A stretch of 64,000 nt of DNA from Chloroflexota bacterium (GCA_026389845.1 JAPLHB010000144.1:39838-103837); one strand, 5' to 3'. Positions 17,466 to 25,904 are shown, numbered from the stretch's first letter. Notes: generated by a model from the letters alone, not told the origin. Translations and numbers: made by a program.

Positions 17466-20372
17466 CTAGTTTCCAGCACTCAGTTCGGCCCAATCCACCG
17501 CCGCGGCCAACGTGCGAAAATCGCCGGCGACGCGGAGGAAGACATCCTTCGAGCCAATGGCTTCGGCTGCGGCGCCGGGGGCCGCGCCCTGTATGCCGAC
17601 CAGCGCGTGGGCCTGACCCGTCAACTCGGCCGCCGCGGTGACGCGCGAGCCGAGGCCGCGGAGGGCAGCGACCGCGGCGGGAGTCAGATTGGCGGTGGCG
17701 TCGCCTTTGGTCGCCAGGACGACGATGCGGCCCTGGGGGATGCCTGCCAGGTACGCGGCCAGCGCGTCGGCCTCGTAGGCATTGGCCGCGGTATCGAAGC
17801 CGCGTTGATCCAGTACTTTGCCCGTGCGCTGATCCAACACGGCCACGTTGTAGCCCCGCCGGCCGGCCGATGCCTTCGTCTCGCTCCCATCGGCCGCGAA
17901 CGCGCTGATGAACGCCTCGCTGAAGCTGTGTACGTCCAGGTTGACCGGGCTGACCGTGCCCGTGCCGCCGATGACAGCCCGGCTGGTCCCATCTGAGAAG
18001 ACCTGGCGCGGGCTGCTGACCCAGGCGAAGGTCAGCGTGACACGGTTGGGGCCGCGTCGCGTCGCTGAGGCGGGTACACGCGCTTCGATCGTCTGCCAGC
18101 CGGCGGCCAGGGGGCGACTTTGCAGCACGGTTGTCCCGTTGACGTTGATCGCCACGGTCTGGCTGGACGCACCGGCATAGGTCAGCGGCGCCACGGCCAT
18201 CCGCAAGATGACATCACGGGCTTCGGCCAGCGGCAGGTATAGCTCGGCTTCCCGTTTCGTCACCCAGAGCGCAGAAGTCTGGTCAATCCGAAATCCGAAA
18301 TCCGAAATCCGAAAACCCGTGTCCCAACCATCGCCGACGTATGGCTCGATGCCGGGCGTGCCCAGATCAACCCGGAACGGGAACGGGAGCTGCGGCTGGA
18401 TCACCCGGTAGGCCCGGTAGCCATCCTGCCCCCAAAACGCCGGCTTTTCCAGCGGCAGTACGCTGAGCGCATACTCCTCGGTCCGCTTCCAGGTATCCTG
18501 ATACGGATAGCGGCCCGGAATCGGCGGCGTGGTGATGAAATAGCGCACGTCGTAGAGTGCCATCAGGCTGGCGGCTTGGCTGCGGGCGGCCGCGTCGGTC
18601 TCCGGCGTGACAGCCTGGTACATTTCGAGATCGGTCAGCGCCCGGAAGAGCGGGATGCGCCGGAAGTAGTCCATCTTGAAGGCCGGCGCCCGGCTGATGT
18701 TGCCGCCAATCATCGGCTTGCCGTGGACGGTCTGGAAATATTGAAGCTGCGTCTGCTCGCTACCCAGCACGCCGAAGCTGTTGCGCCAGCCGAGCGGCAA
18801 CTGCATCACCGCGAAATCGCCCGGCTCCTGGCCGATCTGGCGGTAGATGTCGGGGACGCGGGCATCGGTGGTAGGCAGGGGGACGGCGAGATGTTCCAGG
18901 ATGACCAGGGTAGCAAGGAGACAAGTAGACAAGTAGACCAGGGGGGGCGTGTTGCGTATTGCGTGTTGCGTATTACGTGCCTCACCCCGCGTGATTCGCT
19001 GATTCGCCGATTCGCTGATTTTTCCCAACAACCACGCCGCCCCATACGCCGCCAGCACGGCCAACGCCAGCATCGCAAGCAAGCCGTAACGGTTGGGGGC
19101 GCGGTTGGCGCTGACAAAGGGGATAAAGTGCAGCAGCGCGCCCGGCAACAGGACGGTGGCGCCCTCAGGCAACAGCCCACCCAGGCTGAAGCGGAAGCGG
19201 CCGTTGACTTGCAGCAATGGTCCCAACGAAAACAGGCCAAAAAGCAGCGCGCCCCAAATCCAAACCTGTAGCTTCCGGCGGCCCAGCCACGCGCCCAAGA
19301 TCGCCAGCCCCAGCGTGACCCACCCCAGGAAGACCGTGTTGATGTCACTGAAGCGGCCCTTGCCCTCCTCCACCTGGCGCAAGGCCGCGGCCCAATGATC
19401 TCCCGCGCCGCCACCCATCCCCAGCCCCCTGTCCCCTGTTCCCAGTCCCCAGTCACCTGTCCCTAACGGGTTGAGCTGCGTCGGCGTCACCAGCCCGACC
19501 AAATCCGCGCTGAGTTTGACGCTCTCGCCCCACCCTTCCAGCGCGTAATCGCCGCGCACAAACTCGCGCACGATCGGCGCCAGCACCGGCGACCAGAGCA
19601 GCAACGCGACCCCGCCAGCCAGGATCAACCGGCCCACGGCCGCCCACCGATCCCGTAGCCCGCGCCAGGTCACCAACAAGACCAGCACCGTGAAGAGGCC
19701 CAGAAAAGAGGCAAACGTGGTCTCGGCCAGCGCGGCCAGCGCGAAGAAAAGCCCCGCCAGGAGCGCGTCGCGCCAGCGCCAGCCACGCAACGTCCGCAGC
19801 AAATAGAGCACGTAAAACGGCAGCCATTGGGTGGTGGCGAAATTGTAATGCCCCAGCGCCATATAAATCGAACGCTGGGCGGCAAAGGCGTAGATGAGGC
19901 CGGCGAGGAGCGCGGCGAGACGGAGGTACGCGGCGTTTTTCGTTTTTCGTTTTTCGCCTTTCGGATCACGCAAAACGAAAAACGAAAGAAGGTACGCGCC
20001 CAGGCCGCTCAAGGTCGTTGCCAAGAGCAGGGTCACATTGCTCGCCAAGGGCAGGCTGACAGCGAGTTGCAGCGGCAGGGCGATGAGCGCGTTGAAGAAG
20101 TTGAAGGTGTAGAGGATCAGGTCAATGCCCAGCGGATACCAGATCAACTCCGAGTGCAGCGGGCTGGTGTGCAGGTCGAGCAGCGCGTGCTTGAAATGCC
20201 AGATGTTCCAGACGAAGGTGGACTCGTCGAAGGCCCAGGTGGCGGTGCCGGGCAGGCGGTCGCCCAGGTGGGCAACGAGGGGCCAACTGAGCGCCAGCGC
20301 GAGCACGGCGAAGAGGCCCAGGATGGCCCAGGTGATCCGCGTGCGAACGGGGTTGTGCGGTGAATCGGTCAT
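17466..20372 (-). CDS. Large GT-C-like membrane protein with four repeat insertions
   Basis: 968 aa. The N-terminus begins MTDSPHNPVRTRITWAI; helix 1 is at about 14-34. It is followed by the loop FDESTFVWNIWHFKHALLD and about ten more helices, then a soluble domain of about 480 residues. The acidic/aromatic first periplasmic loop and overall layout fit GT-C membrane glycosyltransferases, but I cannot name the family. Four segments derive from repeats: KGEKRKTKN (about 128-146), the Gly/Asp/Trp block TGDWGLGTGDRG (about 303-321), family D plus B plus GTAGACAA units (about 450-487), and GFRISDFGFRI (about 684-697). All preserve the frame. ATG 20372 has a promoter positioned for leaderless transcription. 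The DUF2723 gene starts 19 nt downstream. Confidence 0.8.
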   Translation of the reverse strand: MTDSPHNPVRTRITWAILGLFAVLALALSWPLVAHLGDRLPGTATWAFDESTFVWNIWHFKHALLDLHTSPLHSELIWYPLGIDLILYTFNFFNALIALPLQLAVSLPLASNVTLLLATTLSGLGAYLLSFFVLRDPKGEKRKTKNAAYLRLAALLAGLIYAFAAQRSIYMALGHYNFATTQWLPFYVLYLLRTLRGWRWRDALLAGLFFALAALAETTFASFLGLFTVLVLLVTWRGLRDRWAAVGRLILAGGVALLLWSPVLAPIVREFVRGDYALEGWGESVKLSADLVGLVTPTQLNPLGTGDWGLGTGDRGLGMGGGAGDHWAAALRQVEEGKGRFSDINTVFLGWVTLGLAILGAWLGRRKLQVWIWGALLFGLFSLGPLLQVNGRFRFSLGGLLPEGATVLLPGALLHFIPFVSANRAPNRYGLLAMLALAVLAAYGAAWLLGKISESANQRITRGEARNTQHAIRNTPPLVYLSTCLLATLVILEHLAVPLPTTDARVPDIYRQIGQEPGDFAVMQLPLGWRNSFGVLGSEQTQLQYFQTVHGKPMIGGNISRAPAFKMDYFRRIPLFRALTDLEMYQAVTPETDAAARSQAASLMALYDVRYFITTPPIPGRYPYQDTWKRTEEYALSVLPLEKPAFWGQDGYRAYRVIQPQLPFPFRVDLGTPGIEPYVGDGWDTGFRISDFGFRIDQTSALWVTKREAELYLPLAEARDVILRMAVAPLTYAGASSQTVAINVNGTTVLQSRPLAAGWQTIEARVPASATRRGPNRVTLTFAWVSSPRQVFSDGTSRAVIGGTGTVSPVNLDVHSFSEAFISAFAADGSETKASAGRRGYNVAVLDQRTGKVLDQRGFDTAANAYEADALAAYLAGIPQGRIVVLATKGDATANLTPAAVAALRGLGSRVTAAAELTGQAHALVGIQGAAPGAAAEAIGSKDVFLRVAGDFRTLAAAVDWAELSAGN
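18283..18322. repeat. In-frame repeat: AATCCGAAATCCG units
   Basis: Four near-perfect copies of AAATCCGA in a row, encoding FRISDFGFRI. Confidence 0.85.
18912..19025. repeat. In-frame compound repeat (GTAGACAA + family B + family D)
   Basis: ACAAGTAGACAAGTAGAC, then GCGTATTGCGTGTTGCGT, then TTCGCTGATTCGCCGATTCG, in that order. Confidence 0.85.
19409..19466. repeat. In-frame repeat: CCCAGTCCCC units
   Basis: CCCCTGTCCCCTGTTCCC and CAGTCCCCAGTCACCTGTCC units encode a Gly/Asp/Trp-rich loop. Confidence 0.8.
19933..19990. repeat. In-frame repeat: CGTTTTTCGTTTTTCG units
   Basis: CGTTTTTCGTTTTTCGTTT followed by its inverted form CGCAAAACGAAAAACG. The same family flanks repeat R2. Confidence 0.85.
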
Positions 20373-20378
20373 GGTTGG

Positions 20379-20407
20379 ATCGTACCATACGCCGCGGCGT
20401 CGCGCAA
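20379..20407 (-). promoter_or_regulatory. Promoter for the 968-aa GT-C-like gene, leaderless arrangement
   Basis: Minus strand TTGCGC, 17 bp, TACGAT, then exactly 6 nt before ATG 20372. The start site should coincide with the start codon. Confidence 0.5.
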
Positions 20408-20408
20408 A

Positions 20409-20472
20409 GTAGGGGCGGGTTTATCATCGCTAAACGGGGTCAGTTGACTCAGTAGACTAAACCCGCCCCTAC
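20409..20472. repeat. Family G repeat supplying a stop codon
   Basis: GTAGGGGCGGGTTT and AAACCCGCCCCTAC form perfect 14-bp inverted ends. The TAG of the right arm (20471-20469 on the minus strand) is the stop codon of the upstream glycosyltransferase-like gene. Confidence 0.85.
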
Positions 20473-22703
20473 GATATTGGCACCTCATGCCACCCATCCG
20501 CCGCGTCGGGCGAAGTCAGCGGTCGCCCGTCGCTGGTCAGCAATCGCAGGCGCAGCGTCCGGGGCGGATCGCCAACTAGATCGAGCCGGTGCCAGGTGAC
20601 GAAGCCGCCGCCCGCCACCCATTCCGGCGGCCGGAACGCGTCGAACGAGACGACCTGCCCCCACCCACCCGCAGCCACTTCGAGCCGATAGCCCGGCCAG
20701 CCGGCCGGATCGGGACCAGCGGTGCGCCACCCCAACATCAACTCAGCCCGGCCATCCGCGCCGGCCGACCAGGCGGCGTTGACCAGCGTCAGATGATCGC
20801 CGAAGGCAACGGGGAGAAGTCCGGTTTCTCGCAGAAACCTGGCTTCTGCGCTAGCGGGCAGTTCGACCACCGTCAGTGCGGGCGAGCCGTTCGGGGCAAG
20901 GATGCGGTCGCGCTCGACACCCCGGCCGGCCAGCAACTCGGCCGCGGGGCCGCTCAGCGCCGCGCTGGCGCCGATCAGATAGGTCGCAGATTGGCCGGGC
21001 GGCGGCAGCGGCAGAGAGACGCGGGCGTCGAACCAGCTCAGGTTCGGGTTTTCGTGCTCGAAATATCTCTGCACCGTGGCGTGCTCGCCCAACAGCATGA
21101 AGGTCGGGTGGCGATAGATGTCGGACGACAGATAAACGTGCCCGGCCGGCTGGTTGGTTCCCAGCCAACGCCACGCGGCCGTCATGTCTCCTTCGAACGC
21201 GTCGAACGTCGCCTGTGACGGCCCCCAGGCGCGGAAATAGTCGCGGTAGGTGAGGGCTGCGTGGATGAGGAGCGCGGCGGCAGCGAGGATGACAAGGTGA
21301 CGAGGTGACACGGTGACACGGTGACGATCCCGTCGCACCGCCTGATCTTTGCTCCCGGACATCAAACGGCCAAGAGCTGCGATCACCGCCACGACGCCGA
21401 TTGCGGGAAAGAAGTAGACGCCCGGAATCACGCCGAGCACGCGCGGCAGGGTGGGGAAGCGGTCGGTGGCGAGGAACGACGGGAGCAGCAGCGCCGGAAA
21501 CCAGGTCAGCAGGAAGAGCGCGGCCGGCTGGCGCCAGCGCCAGAGCAGCGCGGCAACGCCGATCAGCGCCAGGACCGCGGTCAGCGGATCGAAGACCGGC
21601 CGGCCGGGCAGGTTGTAGAACTGATCCATGTCTCCGCGGCCGGGCGCGAAGAACTGGAGCACGTTCGCCACGGCCGCCTGCCCCATCCGCGCCAGCGGAC
21701 TGGCGTCCTTGAATACGACGACCTCGCCGGCCCGTTGGCTGAAGCTGCCCGGGTGCTGGAGGAAGTAGACGCCGAGCGGCGCAAAGACCAGCGCAACGAC
21801 GGCATAGAGGATGACGATGCCCCAGAAATGCCGCCGTAGAAGCGCCTCCTCCCGCTGGCCCGACGCGCAGGCGATGATCGCCTGCAATACCAAAAATCCG
21901 CCCAGGAACACCGGGAAAAACCGGCTGGCCGTGTAGAAGTGCGTCGCCAGGCCGAGGAAGAAGCCGCTGAGGGCGAACCAGGGAGATTGCGGATTGCGGA
22001 TTGCGGATTGCAGATTGCAGATTGCGGATTGCCGATTGCAGATTACCGATTTGCCGATTCGCTGATTTGCCGATTCGCTGATTCGCTCATTCGCCAGGTT
22101 CACTCCGCGCCAGAAGGCGGCGAAGGCCAAGACGCCACAAAGGGGCGTAAAGACCCCGCGGATGCCGAAGCGGCTGAAGTGAATGTGCCAGTAGGAGGTG
22201 GCGAGGTAGAGCGCGGCGATTGGGGCGACGAAAGACGAAAGACAAAAGACGAAAGAGCGACGGTTGTTCGTCCTTCGTCGTTCGTCCTTCGTCAGTTCCA
22301 ACCCCAGCCAATACGTCGCCAGCGCGCTCAGGATGCCGGCGAGGGCCGAGGGGAGACGCAGTGCCAGCGGCACGACGCCGATCAGCCGGAACATGCCGGC
22401 CACGAGCCACATGTGCAGCCCCTCGCGGCCAAAGTTGGCGGGGAAGAAGATCGCACCGCGGCCGGCGAGCACGTCGAGCGCGTCCAGCCCATCGGTTGCC
22501 TCGTCGCCGAAGAGCCCGGGCGGGATGCTGTCGATCCGCCACAGGCGAAAGAGACCCGCGACGAGCAGGATCAACGCGAGATGAAACCAGGAGGAATGCA
22601 ACACGCAACACGCAACACGCAACACGCGTGTGTCCCGTCCTCCGAGATTACCGGTGGCAGGTTCGTCTTTCGTCTTTCGTCTTTCGTCCTTCGTCGTCCG
22701 CAC
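20469..22703 (-). CDS. ArnT/GT39-like membrane glycosyltransferase with many repeat insertions
   Basis: 744 aa from GTG 22703, which follows GAGGAAC. Residues 1-40 are almost wholly repeat-derived (families A and B). The native protein resumes at WFHLALILLVAGLFRLWRIDSIPPGLFGDEATDGLDALDV, where GDEA is the usual acidic motif of the first periplasmic loop in GT39/GT83-type enzymes. About eleven helices follow, then a C-terminal beta-rich domain. Further in-frame insertions: family A at about 140-160, families D and E at about 206-240, GGTGACACGGTGAC-type at about 458-472, and CGCAGAAACC-type at about 618-629. It ends in a family G repeat that supplies the TAG. The gene lies 22 nt after a methyltransferase, likely one operon. 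It probably transfers sugar from polyprenyl phosphate. Confidence 0.82.
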   Translation of the reverse strand: MRTTKDERRKTKDEPATGNLGGRDTRVLRVACCVLHSSWFHLALILLVAGLFRLWRIDSIPPGLFGDEATDGLDALDVLAGRGAIFFPANFGREGLHMWLVAGMFRLIGVVPLALRLPSALAGILSALATYWLGLELTKDERRRTNNRRSFVFCLSSFVAPIAALYLATSYWHIHFSRFGIRGVFTPLCGVLAFAAFWRGVNLANERISESANQRIGKSVICNRQSAICNLQSAIRNPQSPWFALSGFFLGLATHFYTASRFFPVFLGGFLVLQAIIACASGQREEALLRRHFWGIVILYAVVALVFAPLGVYFLQHPGSFSQRAGEVVVFKDASPLARMGQAAVANVLQFFAPGRGDMDQFYNLPGRPVFDPLTAVLALIGVAALLWRWRQPAALFLLTWFPALLLPSFLATDRFPTLPRVLGVIPGVYFFPAIGVVAVIAALGRLMSGSKDQAVRRDRHRVTVSPRHLVILAAAALLIHAALTYRDYFRAWGPSQATFDAFEGDMTAAWRWLGTNQPAGHVYLSSDIYRHPTFMLLGEHATVQRYFEHENPNLSWFDARVSLPLPPPGQSATYLIGASAALSGPAAELLAGRGVERDRILAPNGSPALTVVELPASAEARFLRETGLLPVAFGDHLTLVNAAWSAGADGRAELMLGWRTAGPDPAGWPGYRLEVAAGGWGQVVSFDAFRPPEWVAGGGFVTWHRLDLVGDPPRTLRLRLLTSDGRPLTSPDAADGWHEVPIS
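20818..20852. repeat. In-frame repeat: TTTCTCGCAGAAACC palindrome
   Basis: GTCCGGTTTCTCGCAGAAACCTGG type with GGTTTCT/AGAAACC arms, encoding FLRETGLLP. Confidence 0.65.
21292..21332. repeat. In-frame repeat: GGTGACACGGTGAC units
   Basis: AAGGTGACGAGGTGACACGG units encode RHRVTVSPRHLV. Confidence 0.8.
21984..22092. repeat. In-frame compound repeat, families E and D
   Basis: GATTGCGGATTGCAGATTGC-type units (family E) followed by GATTCGCTGATTTGCCGATT-type units (family D), about 110 bp in total. Confidence 0.9.
22226..22296. repeat. In-frame family A repeat
   Basis: AAAGACGAAAGACAAAAGACG then the inverted GTCCTTCGTCGTTCGTCC, encoding a charged loop between two transmembrane helices. Confidence 0.85.
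22597..22703. repeat. Families A and B at the start of the glycosyltransferase gene
   Basis: CAACACGCAACACGCAACAC (family B) and GTCTTTCGTCTTTCGTCC (family A). The start codon itself lies at the edge of the block. Confidence 0.85.
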
Positions 22704-22725
22704 GCCAAGTTCCTCTTCGCCGACG

Positions 22726-23571
22726 TTACTTCAACACCTTGCGCCCCAGCACCCAGCGGTGATGCGCCCAGACCTGCTTGATCTTCCACGGCGCCGGCAG
22801 GCGCTCCAGCCAGGCGTACTTCATCACACGGTCGTAGAGATCGGGCTGCTTGCCCAGGTAGTAGTCCATGGTGGCCCAACGCCAGCCTTCACCCTGGAAG
22901 CGGCTCTGGAGCTTCTGCGAGCGGATGCCGAGCCGGGCCAGCAACTCGCTGGCGGGCATCACCGTGTCGGGCCACGGCGGCACGTCGAGCACGCCCTGGT
23001 CAATGATCTCCACTCCCAGCCATGCGAGCTGCCGGCGGATTAGGCCGATGTCGGTCCAGCGTTCGTCAATCTCCTTGACGAACTCCGGCTCGGCCACGTA
23101 TTTGCGGAACTGGTAGCCAACCTGGACGGGATTCGGCACGGCGACGAAGACCAGCTTGTTCGAGCAGCGCACCATCTCGCGCAGGAAGTCGCCAGGGGCT
23201 TTCAGATGCCAGAGCGCGGCCCAGTTCCAGACGAACTCGAAGCTGTTGTCGTCGAACGGCAGCCTGGCCCAGTCCTCCGCCAGAGCGAATCTGGCCGGCA
23301 GCCCCAGCTCGCCCCAGATGCGCTCGACGCCGGCCAGCCGCTCCGCGTTGTCATCCACGAGCGTCACCGGCGTCTTGATGCGCGCCAGCGCCACGCTGTT
23401 GATCCCGCTCACCCCGGCCATGCCGAACAGCGGCGCCTCCAGCACCGAGGCGAAGCCGTACTGGCCTTTGAGATAGAGCAGAAAGTCGTTCAGCACGAAC
23501 CGCTCGTAGACGAGGCCGAGGCCCTCGTCGTAGTCGGTGAGGTAGTGGCGCCAGGTGGGTTCGGATGTCAT
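22726..23571 (-). CDS. Class I SAM-dependent methyltransferase
   Basis: 281 aa. The SAM-binding segment is VLEAPLFGMAGVSGINSVALA (residues about 43-63), followed by TLVDDN at the end of strand 2 and LPFDDNSFEFVWNWAALWHL as motif II/III. Motif I is unusual (FGMAGVSG rather than DxGxGxG). A second half rich in Trp and charged residues (FVKEIDERWTDIGL, RLPAPWKIKQVWAHHRWVLGRK) may bind the substrate or membrane. Position ahead of a membrane glycosyltransferase suggests a lipid or glycan target. It is one of the few genes in this cluster without repeat insertions. Confidence 0.85.
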   Translation of the reverse strand: MTSEPTWRHYLTDYDEGLGLVYERFVLNDFLLYLKGQYGFASVLEAPLFGMAGVSGINSVALARIKTPVTLVDDNAERLAGVERIWGELGLPARFALAEDWARLPFDDNSFEFVWNWAALWHLKAPGDFLREMVRCSNKLVFVAVPNPVQVGYQFRKYVAEPEFVKEIDERWTDIGLIRRQLAWLGVEIIDQGVLDVPPWPDTVMPASELLARLGIRSQKLQSRFQGEGWRWATMDYYLGKQPDLYDRVMKYAWLERLPAPWKIKQVWAHHRWVLGRKVLK

Positions 23572-23597
23572 GGGGTGTTGTTCCTGTCGAAAGCGTC

Positions 23598-23632
23598 ACG
23601 TGCCAGGCGCTTTTCGGAAGTGCCTGGCACGT
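23598..23632. repeat. Hairpin repeat family H (ACGTGCCAGGC)
   Basis: ACGTGCCAGGC and GCCTGGCACGT are perfect 11-bp arms around a 13-nt loop. A nearly identical hairpin is embedded in frame in the restriction enzyme at 61727-61759. Confidence 0.85.
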
Positions 23633-23655
23633 AATCGTCGCAGCAGTGTATTGAC

Positions 23656-24000
23656 TCAGGCTACCGCCTGCATCTGACTGGCTCCGATGGGAACCCAAGT
23701 CAGGTGCAGGACAGCTTCGATGGCATCAACCAGGCGTTGCGCCTCGGGCGCCAGGCGGGTTTCATGCCCGTCCGGGCAGTAAAGCTGGCGCAGACCGCGC
23801 AATTGCGCTCGACCGTCGGCCAGGCTCACATCCACGTAGCGGGAAAGCAAGGTCTGCTCGCACTTGGGGCACCGGTTGCGCGGGCGTGGCCCGACCGTCA
23901 CCGACACCGGCTGCGTAGCATCCAGGTAATCGGTGGCGTTGCGAGTTTCCCAGAATTTGCCCTCTTCGACTCTCGACATTGTTGGTAGCTTGTCCATCAT
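23656..24000 (-). CDS. CopG-antitoxin-like protein with zinc finger
   Basis: 114 aa from ATG 24000 or 23997. Residues 14-30 (GKFWETRNATDYLDATQ) resemble the start of the CopG/BrnA-type antitoxin family (FWDTHDxTDYxD). The following part has CPKC and, 32 residues on, CPDGH, so a zinc finger like those of YgiT-type antitoxins is likely. The gene immediately upstream looks like the first 15 codons of a BrnT-type toxin, fused or truncated against this start. Reading it as an orphan antitoxin is inference. It could also be a stand-alone zinc protein. Confidence 0.6.
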   Translation of the reverse strand: MMDKLPTMSRVEEGKFWETRNATDYLDATQPVSVTVGPRPRNRCPKCEQTLLSRYVDVSLADGRAQLRGLRQLYCPDGHETRLAPEAQRLVDAIEAVLHLTWVPIGASQMQAVA

Positions 24001-24046
24001 CACGATCCTTGTTGTACTCGTTCCAGATGAGGTCTCGGACGTGCAT
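24001..24046 (-). pseudogene. Possible BrnT-type toxin remnant
   Basis: ATG 24046 opens MHVRDLIWNEYNKD, which looks like the N-terminus of BrnT/DUF4258-type toxins (I/VRDLIWDxxNxxHIxxHGV). The match stops after 14 residues, where the antitoxin-like gene begins; the frame then continues without similarity. This could be a deletion that removed the toxin and kept the promoter and antitoxin. Confidence 0.45.
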
Positions 24047-24067
24047 GATCGCGCCTCAATGAACCAG

Positions 24068-24096
24068 ATTATAGCAGCCATCCAGAGAGTCTACAA
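24068..24096 (-). promoter_or_regulatory. Promoter of the antitoxin-like gene
   Basis: Minus strand TTGTAG, 17 bp, TATAAT, about 22 nt before ATG 24046. The 24097-24253 interval upstream holds no gene; a GTCCTGAGCGCAGTCGAAGG repeat fragment lies at 24223-24243. Confidence 0.65.
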
Positions 24097-24253
24097 GGCA
24101 CATCCCCTGAAATTTACCGCGGCGACCACCCCGAAGGGGCGGATTCGCGTGGTTGGCCGCATCGAACATCGCACGTGGTCGAGTCAGTTAGTGGACATAC
24201 CCAGAGTTCAGATTGCCCAGAGCCTGTCCTGAGCGCAGTCGAAGGAGCCAGCG

Positions 24254-25819
24254 TCATGAATGAAGGGGAGACGCAACCACCCGAAACCCATCGTTCCTAA
24301 GGAAGGGGAACGGATCGTCCCCATTCCGCACAGCGCAGCGCACGCCCACCGCACTGGAGAGGTAGGAACCGCCCCGCACCACACGCGTTCTGACGGCATC
24401 CACCCTGTCCCGGCCGTCATATGACTGATACGGGTACGGCCGATACAGGCTCAACGTCCACTCCCATACGTTTCCGCTCATATCCAGGGCACCACATGGG
24501 CTGGTGCCGGCCGAATACTGCCCGACGGCCATCGTGTCGCCTTCGTTGTTGCCGAAGTTGCACAGCGTCTTGTTCGGCGCCTGATTCCCCCAAGGATAGA
24601 TCCGGCCATCGGCCCCGCGCGCTGCTTTCTCCCACTCGGCTTCGGTCGGCAAGCGGATGGACCGGCCGGTAGCCACACACAACCAGTCACAGAAGGCGAC
24701 CGCGTCTTCCCAGGTCACGTTAACCACCGGATGGTCACCCTTGTTCGCAGGAATCTGCCCATTCGCCCAATCCTGAGGTGCCTTGCGCATTGTTACCTTG
24801 ATGAACACCGCATATTGGTCGTTTATCACCGGGTATTTATTGATGTAGAATTCCGGGACATAGACGCGGTGCTGAGGTTTTTCATCATCGTAGGCCTTGC
24901 TGTCTTTAGCCGGGTCGCTGCCCATCAGGAATTCTCCGGCGGGGACGCGGACAAGCTCAAGGCGAATGGGGGATTCGATGGTCAAGACATCCGGCAATAA
25001 CAGAACGGAGGCAGGTTTTGCCGGTTGAGCTTCCGCTTTCAGGACGGCCGGTTGGGTCAGCGGAGGCTGGCTCTCAGCCATGGCCGATGCCGGCTGTGCG
25101 GTCAGCGCAGGGACGACCGGCTGTTCAGTCGCTTGATGCGCTCCGGGTGGATCAAGCCTGCGAAGCAACTGCTGCAGCCCATCTTCATGCCGGCCGTTGA
25201 ACGGCACGCGCTGATAGACATTCCACAGCGTCGGCGGCTTGCACGGCTGTACGTCGAGCGGGATGAAGCAGATATCGTCCTGCATTTCTAGCTCGATGGC
25301 GATGTTGGTCTCCATCATCACCCACCGCGACTTTACGGCCGTCAGTGTCAACACCACGATGAAGACGCCACTCTCCTCCAGCCCACGGTTGATTGCCTCA
25401 ACCCACTTCTCGCCCGGCCGGATGCTGTCCGGCGCGATCCACACTCGCCAGCCATGTGCTTGCAGGTCGGCAGCCAGCCGGTGCGCGAACTCCGCGTCTT
25501 CGTGCGCGTGGCTGATGAAAACCTGCTTGGGATCGCGTTCTCGCGGCGCAGGCGCAAGGCCGACTTTCACGACGACCGGTCCGAACCGCTTTCGATATTG
25601 CTCCGGCCGATCCTTTTGCAGCGCCGCGAGCAGGTTGGGCATCGCGTCGCGCCGCTGGCAGTGATCGAGCAGCAGTTGGATCTTCTGCCCCTTGTTCATG
25701 CCCGTCGCGAAGTTGTCGGAGACGTCACGGAAATAGTCGGCGCAGAGCACCGTGATCTCTTCGTCGCTGTACGCGCTGGTGAGGTATTGGCGGATGTCGG
25801 CGGTGTTGGGATTTGCCAT
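24254..25819 (-). CDS. Effector-associated (death-like) domain + TIR + sulfatase-modifying-factor fusion
   Basis: 521 aa from ATG 25819. Residues 1-80 (DIRQYLTSAYSDEEITVLCADYFRDV, then KGQKIQLLLDHCQRR) fit the bacterial effector-associated domain group, helical adaptors that recruit partners with the same domain. Residues 98-225 are a TIR domain: KQVFISHAHEDAEFA, GWRVWIAPDSIRPGEKW, and SRWVMME with the likely NAD-cleaving glutamate at E170. After a Pro/Ala linker, residues about 290-518 form a formylglycine-generating-enzyme-like domain (VRVPAGEFLMGS, PTEAEWEKAARG, GNVWEWTLS, VVRGGSY, NDGFRVV). Such fusions are known from predicted bacterial conflict and signalling systems. The TIR end probably acts as an NADase or signal producer on threat sensing by the C-terminal domain. 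No partner gene is adjacent. Confidence 0.88.
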   Translation of the reverse strand: MANPNTADIRQYLTSAYSDEEITVLCADYFRDVSDNFATGMNKGQKIQLLLDHCQRRDAMPNLLAALQKDRPEQYRKRFGPVVVKVGLAPAPRERDPKQVFISHAHEDAEFAHRLAADLQAHGWRVWIAPDSIRPGEKWVEAINRGLEESGVFIVVLTLTAVKSRWVMMETNIAIELEMQDDICFIPLDVQPCKPPTLWNVYQRVPFNGRHEDGLQQLLRRLDPPGAHQATEQPVVPALTAQPASAMAESQPPLTQPAVLKAEAQPAKPASVLLLPDVLTIESPIRLELVRVPAGEFLMGSDPAKDSKAYDDEKPQHRVYVPEFYINKYPVINDQYAVFIKVTMRKAPQDWANGQIPANKGDHPVVNVTWEDAVAFCDWLCVATGRSIRLPTEAEWEKAARGADGRIYPWGNQAPNKTLCNFGNNEGDTMAVGQYSAGTSPCGALDMSGNVWEWTLSLYRPYPYQSYDGRDRVDAVRTRVVRGGSYLSSAVGVRCAVRNGDDPFPFLRNDGFRVVASPLHS

Positions 25820-25904
25820 TGCGTGGCTTCCTCGGATGCGTGCCAAACTTGCCGCCAAGTTTACCACGTTTCCCCGTCTTCGGCAACGTCACCCGCCGCC
25901 CGAA

